In this document: positions 58,216 to 64,000 of the stretch, piece after piece
How positions within the stretch are numbered: position 1 is the first letter of the stretch
Layout: each line of letters begins with the position of its first letter
NCBI GenBank assembly: GCA_036417435.1
Contig: CM070900.1
Location: 30,419,496 to 30,483,495 of the forward strand
Reading direction: 5' to 3'
Length of the DNA stretch: 64,000 nt
Source: Inia geoffrensis
Taxonomy: Eukaryota; Chordata; Mammalia; Artiodactyla; Iniidae
Notes under the pieces: generated by a model
Database searches by the model: none
Seen by the model: only the letters and a program-made list of their open reading frames with translations
What the model was told of the DNA's origin: nothing
Program-made: the position numbers and the translations under genes

Positions 58216-60034
58216 AAAAACAAAACAAAGCAAAACAAAACAGCTAATTTGGAAGCAGACTGAAAATGCAGTGAAACTGTATCTTCAAATACAAGAGCTA
58301 GATTCTCAATTCAACAAGGCAAATTAAGGCAAACATCACTGATTGTCAAAATTATTCTTGAAACTTCTTTAAATCTGGAGGACCTAGCTCTGGAAAACTC
58401 AAAAAGCTAAGAGTTGACTATAGTACTTTGATTTCACTTTGCCCTGAGGCTTTCCTATTCCTGAGGGTGGTGGAGACCTGGGTCTACTTTGAAACGGGAA
58501 GGAGAGGGGAGATGAGAATAGAGAGGGGGATAAGGAGGGGGAGGCATAAGGAAACATGGCATAAGGAAGGGAGGGCTAAAGAGATTTATCACTGCTTTTC
58601 TTTTCTTTTACCAAAAAAAATGTGAAGTTTGAATTCGCATAAGTGAGGGCATCATGTACCTCTGTTATGTTTCTGTGGTGGTTCTAATGCTTTCTGCGGA
58701 TGAAGCCAAGTCACAGCTTCAGATGTTATCTTGAGAGATATGGACTACGAGGTGACCACACCTTCGCATTCATGATGAGAAACCCCCTTGAGAAGGTAGT
58801 TGCTGCTGGTAGTGGCTGGTTCTTAGTCTAAGAGGGAGAAACTCCAGGACCAGAGAATATGCTTCCAGAGGTTGGGGGCATTGTTTCTTCTTTTGGGTGT
58901 TTGCCTCATACCTCTGACCCTAATCTTCACCCTTCCAACACTGTGGATGTATTACCAAATAAAGGTATTCTTTTGGAAGCAGTGGCCAACCATATTTCAT
59001 CACCACTACCATTTAACAGGCCATACAATTTCTGAGGATATCATCAACTCAGGCTACAATGCACAGAACATGCAGAGAAAGTGGAATAGCAAATATATTT
59101 GTAGGACCTCTATTCCCCTACACAGTAATGGCTTCACACTTTGGCATTAATTCCATTTGTCCAGCTGTAAGATAAATACATGCCTATCAGACCCTTTCCC
59201 AGCATTTATTCAAAGGGCAGACAGTGAAGACCACTATTTAAATGTGAAGTGGATCCATTTGTTTTTGAAAACAAAGGAGAGATTCAGAATTCACAAAGCA
59301 TGTCGATCTTTTTCAAGAGACAGTGGCCATATCTCCTTGTAAGAATAATAATGATATTACTAAAAATTCTGAAATCCTAAAGCGAAGTGAATACTTCACA
59401 TTCTCTGGTCAAAAGGTAAAAGTCCAAATACCTACAACCCTTACCAATAATATTTTATTTAGGGTTTCTGTGTATCTCTATGAGGATCTTCATTTAATAT
59501 GATTCCATAGTTTCTAACCTCGGACAAACTGCATTAAGTTTTCCATCCCATGAAGCTTTTTACATGCAACGGTATTCCCACTGGATAAATGACCACATCT
59601 TGAAAGAGATTTCTAGACTTCTCCTTATGTCTCTTGCCTAAATTGGTCTCTGTTTATATGGCAATGCCAGGATGATTCTCTTCTTTAACATGATGATGAG
59701 TTGTTTTTTTGCTTTGTTTTGTTTTTGTTTTTCCAGCTCTCCAAGTGATGTAAAGCATTAAGTTCTGATGTATAGCCTCAGTCAAGTATTTTCCTCCAAG
59801 AGATCTACTACAGTTGAAAGAGAATCACCAAGAACGGATCAAAAAAATATAGAAAATTTGAAATACTATGCCTAAACACAACTTTTACGTGTATAGAAAT
59901 ATGCGTGTGTGTTTTTTTTTTCCTGGAAAGAAAACCTATGACATCACTCAGCTTGTCAAAGAGTTCCATGCTGCTGGTAAATAGTCAAGAAAAACATGTT
60001 TTGTCCAACTCTGTAGTCACATTTTTCACCGTGT
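58216..60034. other. Unique DNA, nothing classified
   Basis: No gene was recognised. A purine-rich stretch lies at about 58496-58585. A frame at 58872-59150 begins with a hydrophobic segment (LFLLLGVCLIPLTLIFTL) but has no family resemblance, promoter or splice context. Confidence 0.55.
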
Positions 60035-60480
60035 TCCTTCTAATACTGGTAAACACTCATCTCAACTGCTCTGCTTAAATCTCTCCAGATGATTTCCCAT
60101 CTCATTCAGAGAAAAATACGAAGTTCTTATTGGGGCTTTTAAGGCATCCTCCATCTCTCTGGCCTCAGGGCTTTTGTACTTCCTGTTACTTCCGCCTGGA
60201 AAGCCCTTCCACCACTGAATACCTGCTTTCTTTTGTTCTCTCCTCACATGTCATCTTCCCAAGGAAGCTGACGACCCATATGCAAAAAAAACTCCCACAA
60301 AAAACAAAACAGCCGCCCACTACTTCCTTGCCATCCCCTTATCCTTTCCTATTCCTTAGCACTCGTATACCACCTCTGACATATTATAAATAATTATTCA
60401 CCAAGTCAGCTGATTCCCTAACTCCTAGAACAGTATCTGGCATAGAAGAGTCATTAAGTAAGTACTTGTTAAAGAATTAT
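60035..60480 (+). mobile_element. L2 LINE 3' fragment, clear copy
   Basis: 'ccatctctctggcctcagggcttttgtacttcctgttacttccgcctgg', 'aaagcccttccaccactg', 'cctcacatgtcatcttcccaagg', 'ccttagcactcgtataccacctctgacatatt' and 'ctagaacagtatctggcatagaagagtcattaagtaagtacttgttaaa' follow the L2 3' consensus over its full length in sense orientation. Confidence 0.9.
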
Positions 60481-60894
60481 TTTTTTTCCTTGCCTTTTCT
60501 TTTCTTTTTTTTTTTTTTTCCTTATAAGTGTAACCTCTGGGGGAAACAACTGAGGAAACTGACTCCTGGAGAAGCTAAGTGTTTTGTCCAATCACCATTC
60601 AAAATTGATCTAAACTGCAATGAGATAGCAAGTTATGATACTCTTGTTGGTATTTTTTCTCTTACATCATACCTTTAATAGAGTTTATCCAAAACTATAG
60701 AAGAGAATAAAAGGGTGAGTTGGGCAAAGGGCATCTTAACTTTAAATTGTTGTTTCACAGGTAGTGAATACGATTGGGTGTGAGATTAATGGTGCGACTA
60801 AGACTTGAGCGACTAAGAATAAAGATGCATGTTTGAAAGGCATCATTTGAAACAAATAAGATAATACAAGTTGCTCTTTCCGCCTGCTTTCTGA

Positions 60895-61030
60895 ATTTGG
60901 ACTTACCTTCAGCACCATGTCTCCCCTCGTGTAAGGCCCACAAGGTCAGGGACTTTTTTTTTTTTTTTTTTAAATCTCTGTTTCCCCAGCACCTAGAACA
61001 GTGTGCTTGCCACACAGTGTATGCTCAAGG
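60895..61030 (+). mobile_element. Second L2 LINE 3' fragment
   Basis: 'gtaaggcccacaaggtcagggac', a T-run, then 'tctctgtttccccagcacctagaacagtgtgcttgccacacagtgtatgctcaa' matches the L2 end (gtaagctccatgagggcagggac, tgtatccccagcacctagaacagtgcctggcacatagta). A T-run of about 20 bases has grown within it. Its end overlaps the inverted repeat at 61016-61049. Confidence 0.75.
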
Positions 61031-61049
61031 AACATCTTGAGCATACACT
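61016..61049. repeat. Perfect inverted repeat, 14-bp arms, 6-nt loop
   Basis: Arms agtgtatgctcaag (61016-61029) and cttgagcatacact (61036-61049) are exact reverse complements, separated by gaacat. The left arm coincides with the end of an L2 fragment. Confidence 0.95.
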
Positions 61050-61599
61050 TGTACAGGTACTGGTAGTCTAAAGAGATTACAATCTAAGCAATACTGTTAT
61101 ACGCCAAACCAACTAAAAAATAAACTATCAGAGCTAAGACAATTTAACACATTTTAAGCATTATGCTGTCAAATCTAAATCAAAATTTATTTCTAGAGTT
61201 GCAATACAAAAATCAACACTGGAACAAACATATAAACTGAAAGTTAGAAATACATACTCTGTAAGGAATTGTCATTTTAATCTATGCTACATGTTTATAT
61301 CTGATACAAATTTCAATTGAAAATGCTCAAATTTATAATTACATGTAGCACACAGGAAATGCCATAGTCAATTGACTTAACTATCAGTACTAATATAATA
61401 TCCTGAAGGAAAACAATGATAAAATATATGAACCAACGGATATAGTCTTTGTTTTTTGAATCCAATTATTAGTATCTCTGAATCCTGTCTTTGCTTCTGT
61501 AAATAGTATAAAATCATGTATCATGTCACAATAACATTAATGGTATTTTATCTTCTGCTCTAAAGTACTGCGATTTTTATGAAATGTATTACCTTACAC

Positions 61600-61730
61600 C
61601 TTAATTTGGGATTATTTGTGTGCTTATCTGAAGCAGCCCACTAAACTGTGATTGGATCATCCTGGTCTTTCGAACACCATGCGTTGTGCAGAGTAGGTTT
61701 AGTAAATGTCTTTTGAATAAAGGAAAGAAA
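61600..61730 (+). mobile_element. Probable L2 LINE 3' end
   Basis: 'cccactaaactgtgattggatcatcctgg', then 'gtgcagagtaggtttagtaaatgtcttttgaataaagg' resembles the L2 end (cccactagactgtaagc, gcacatagtaggcgctcaataaatgtttgttgaatga). Confidence 0.6.
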
Positions 61731-63210
61731 GCATGCAGGAGATACCTAATGTGAGAATAAAAGAAAAGCAGAGTGAAATATGTAGTAACGAGAGTTAAAT
61801 GGATGTTGCTGGTTGCTGGTCAACTTCATAGATAACCTGAAGACTTCTACTGGCTTCTGACTGCAAATCAAATGAGGCACAAGCAGACAGTCGCAAGCCT
61901 CCATGATCCCAATGGAAGTAGCTCGATTAGACAACCAGGTAACAAGCTAATGAAGTGAAATCAGCCACACACTTCTCCTGAAAGCAGTGTTTTGGACCAC
62001 CTGTATCCAAGTAACCTGGAGTGTTTGTTTGAAAAAACAAAAACAAAATAAACCAAGAGAAAAACAGATTGCCCAGCCTAAGCTTACCACAGACCTGCTT
62101 TATCACAATTTCTCTCATTAGAAAAAAAAAAGAAAGTATCCACCGTGAGTCTAGACTCTGAGAATTAAGATTCACTATTCTAGCCACTCTCTTCAGTGCT
62201 GTTATTAGGGTAACTGTGAGAAAGTTGGGGGAAAAAATCCCCCTGTGGGCTTCTCCTTGGCGTAAAAGATTAGAAAAAGATACTTCTTGAGGGTGGACAT
62301 AACATTCTGGCAGGTGTTGAGTTTACAGACAGGAGTGTATATGAATTCAACATCCCCCCTCCCCACCCCCCGCCCACTACCATTCTACGTGGTGTTTTTG
62401 TGCATAACTGTGTGTGATGGCTCTGGGTTCCCTGCTAAGGACCAAATTATAGAGCTACCACATTCCAAATGGGAGAACAGATCCCAAGACTTACTGTGCA
62501 GCTTGAGCTCTCAACCTCAAAACAGCCTTTTTTTCCACCAGAATTCTGGGGGGAAAAAAACCCAGTACATTTCAGATATATAAAAGCATTTCCTGATGGA
62601 GAGGTTATTAAACACCACAGTAGGCAGGTAATAATGCCTAAATGTCTGGGATGGGGTAAATGACCTTCTTACCAAAAGCTGGGTTAGGGAGTTTGGGACA
62701 GGATAATGTCTCAAATTCCCTTGTAGCTACAGGAGTTCACAATTTTATTACCTAAGGATGCGAAAACATTTTGGCACATGCTGGGCCTAGTCAATTCCAC
62801 TATAGCCTAAGTGGCCTTTAAGATGCAAAGATCTTTTTAAAATCCTACTCTATGAACATTTAGTATTTGAAATTATTTGAGATGAAAGCATAATACCCAA
62901 TTGTTACAGCTTCATAAGTGACTCTCTTACTTGCCTAATTATGGCAAAAGCAATGCTGTCAACAGTAAAACATTTTCAAGAGATTAACTTTGCACAATAA
63001 AAGCTTCTGCGCCAGCCGGAAAATCTTTTAAAGTGTTTCACCTATTTTGCAATACTGAGTGGCCAGCAACTCATTTTAATATTTACAGACAAAATGATAT
63101 TTGGGTCAAGTAAAGGTCAGACTCAAAAAGAACAAAACAAGGCAGAATGACATTCTAAATGAACTTCCAGGTCGTGGCTCTCAACTTGGCAACCAATACA
63201 TGGTGGAACA
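61731..63210. other. Unique DNA with a G-quadruplex motif
   Basis: No gene was recognised. The minus strand has four G runs with single-base loops at 62354-62375. Frames between 62287 and 62714 overlap on both strands and resemble nothing known. Confidence 0.55.
62354..62375 (-). other. G-quadruplex motif with single-nucleotide loops
   Basis: On the plus strand the order is C6 T C4 A C6 G C3, so the minus strand reads G3-C-G6-T-G4-A-G6. Four G runs of at least three with one-base loops is the pattern of very stable quadruplexes. The plus strand could form an i-motif. Confidence 0.9.
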
Positions 63211-63458
63211 AAAATAGAGAGAAATAGGGCTTCCCTGGTGGCGCAGTGGTTGAGAGTCTGCCTGCCGATGCAGGGGACGTGGGTTCGTGCCCCAGTCTGG
63301 GAGGATCCCACATGCCGCGGAGCGGCTGGGCCCGTGAGCCATGGCCGCTGAGCCTGTGTGTCTGGAGCCTGTGCTCCGCAACGGGAGAGGCCACAACAGT
63401 GAGAGGCCCGCGTACCGCCAAAAAAAAAAAAAAAAAAAAAAAAAAATAGAGAGAAATA
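63211..63458 (+). mobile_element. CHR-type SINE with 16-bp target-site duplication
   Basis: The body is 63227-63442. It starts gggcttccctggtggcgcag, has the tRNA-derived promoter boxes and CHR body, and a long A tail of nearly 30 residues. The 16-bp repeat aaaatagagagaaata at 63211-63226 and 63443-63458 is a perfect target-site duplication. Several CpGs of the body have become TG (tgtgtgtctggagc where the copy at 52748 has gcgcgtccggagc). Confidence 0.95.
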
Positions 63459-63744
63459 AATTTCACTATGTCCTCTCATTGTTAAGAACCACCCAAACTT
63501 ACACAATTTCTAAGATAACTTTAAAAGCATTGAGAAGTCCTTCTGAGAAAGTCAAACCATGAATATGTCCTTTCTGCTTCATTTAACTCCATATTTAGTA
63601 TTGAGTCCTTATGTAGTGTATACTGATGATGTGTGATTTGAATTGCTTGCCTAAGCACAGAAATGTTATTCCTGCTATTGACAAGAAACATGGCAAAGGA
63701 ACATGAGATTGGTCTGACTCTCCGCATAGGTGGTGTGATTTTAA

Positions 63745-63925
63745 ATCTGGTTGAACATCAGAATACCTAGGGATGCATTCTTAAACTATAGTTGCCAAGT
63801 TACCCTCTCTGTGATTTTGACTTAGTAGGTCTCTCTCTGCACTCTCTTTTTTTTTTTTTTTTTCCCAGTAGTACTCCAGGGGAATTCCAACCAGCCAGGT
63901 TTAGAAATCCCTGGAACAGGTGATG
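63745..63925. mobile_element. hAT-type MER element with internal poly-T
   Basis: 'ctggttgaacatcagaatacctagg', 'gattttgacttagtaggtctc', then 'tactccaggggaattccaaccagccaggtttagaaatccc' resembles a short near-palindromic hAT-Charlie element (gcacatcagaatcacctgg, gattctgattcagtaggtct, ccaggtgattctgatgcagccaggtttggg). A 17-18-nt T-run near 63847-63864 interrupts it. The exact family was not determined. Confidence 0.55.
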
Positions 63926-64000
63926 ACTTACACATTAGAAATGCACTACTCCTAAAGGTCTTCTCTATGCCTGACATAGCTTTATCAATCTATTCACTGA

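Noticed and set aside
58872..59150. 92-codon frame with a signal-peptide-like start
   Set aside because: No similarity to a known secreted or membrane protein and no gene context; probably chance.

Overview
The window looks like non-coding mammalian DNA, almost certainly from a cetacean. The main evidence is several tRNA-derived SINEs of the CHR type, which begin ggcttccctggtggcgcag, carry a GC-rich body and end in poly-A. One longer CHR-2/CHRL-like copy is also present. These sit beside cetartiodactyl-style LINE-1 3' ends and older mammalian repeats (L2, MIR, MLT1 and ERVL LTRs, MER5A, a Tigger-type element, an L3/CR1 relic). Base composition is AT-rich. Every long open frame I could identify is a broken LINE-1 or L3/CR1 frame, a read-through of a SINE, or chance. 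I found no host protein-coding gene, rRNA, functional tRNA, CRISPR array or prokaryotic feature.

Layout. 1-8 kb: mostly unique AT-rich DNA, an old L1 3' end, an L2 relic, a perfect Z-DNA-type palindrome and a diverged ~130-bp repeat pair. 8-13 kb: a 5'-truncated L1 on +, unique DNA with L2 and MIR relics, then an older L1. 13-15.2 kb: MIR relics apparently split by an LTR. 15.2-20.7 kb: repeat-poor. 20.7-24.6 kb: a MER20-like element, L2, and a cluster of three SINEs. 24.6-26.4 kb: AT-rich, repeat-poor. 26.4-31.1 kb: an L3/CR1 reverse-transcriptase relic, then a minus-strand L1 with ORF1, endonuclease and 5' UTR but without its reverse transcriptase core, with a headless SINE at the deletion point. 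31.4-40.3 kb: L2, a MER5A copy split by an unidentified insert, an L1 3' end, two solo LTRs, a Tigger-type transposon, a short L1 and more L2. 41.4-46.9 kb: a plus-strand L1 interrupted by a second L1 with a 5' inversion and target-site duplications. 47-50.3 kb: a 106-nt pure pyrimidine tract, MIR and old L1 pieces. 50.3-60 kb: repeat-poor apart from one SINE and an L2 piece. 60-64 kb: several L2 pieces, a perfect 14-bp-arm hairpin, a strong G-quadruplex motif and a SINE.

No working gene system is visible. The content of interest is the record of transposition (nested insertions, twin priming, deletions at insertions), DNA able to form non-B structures, and repeat-poor blocks that could hold regulatory DNA. 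Repeat family names come from remembered consensus sequences, not a search; edges of old elements are approximate.
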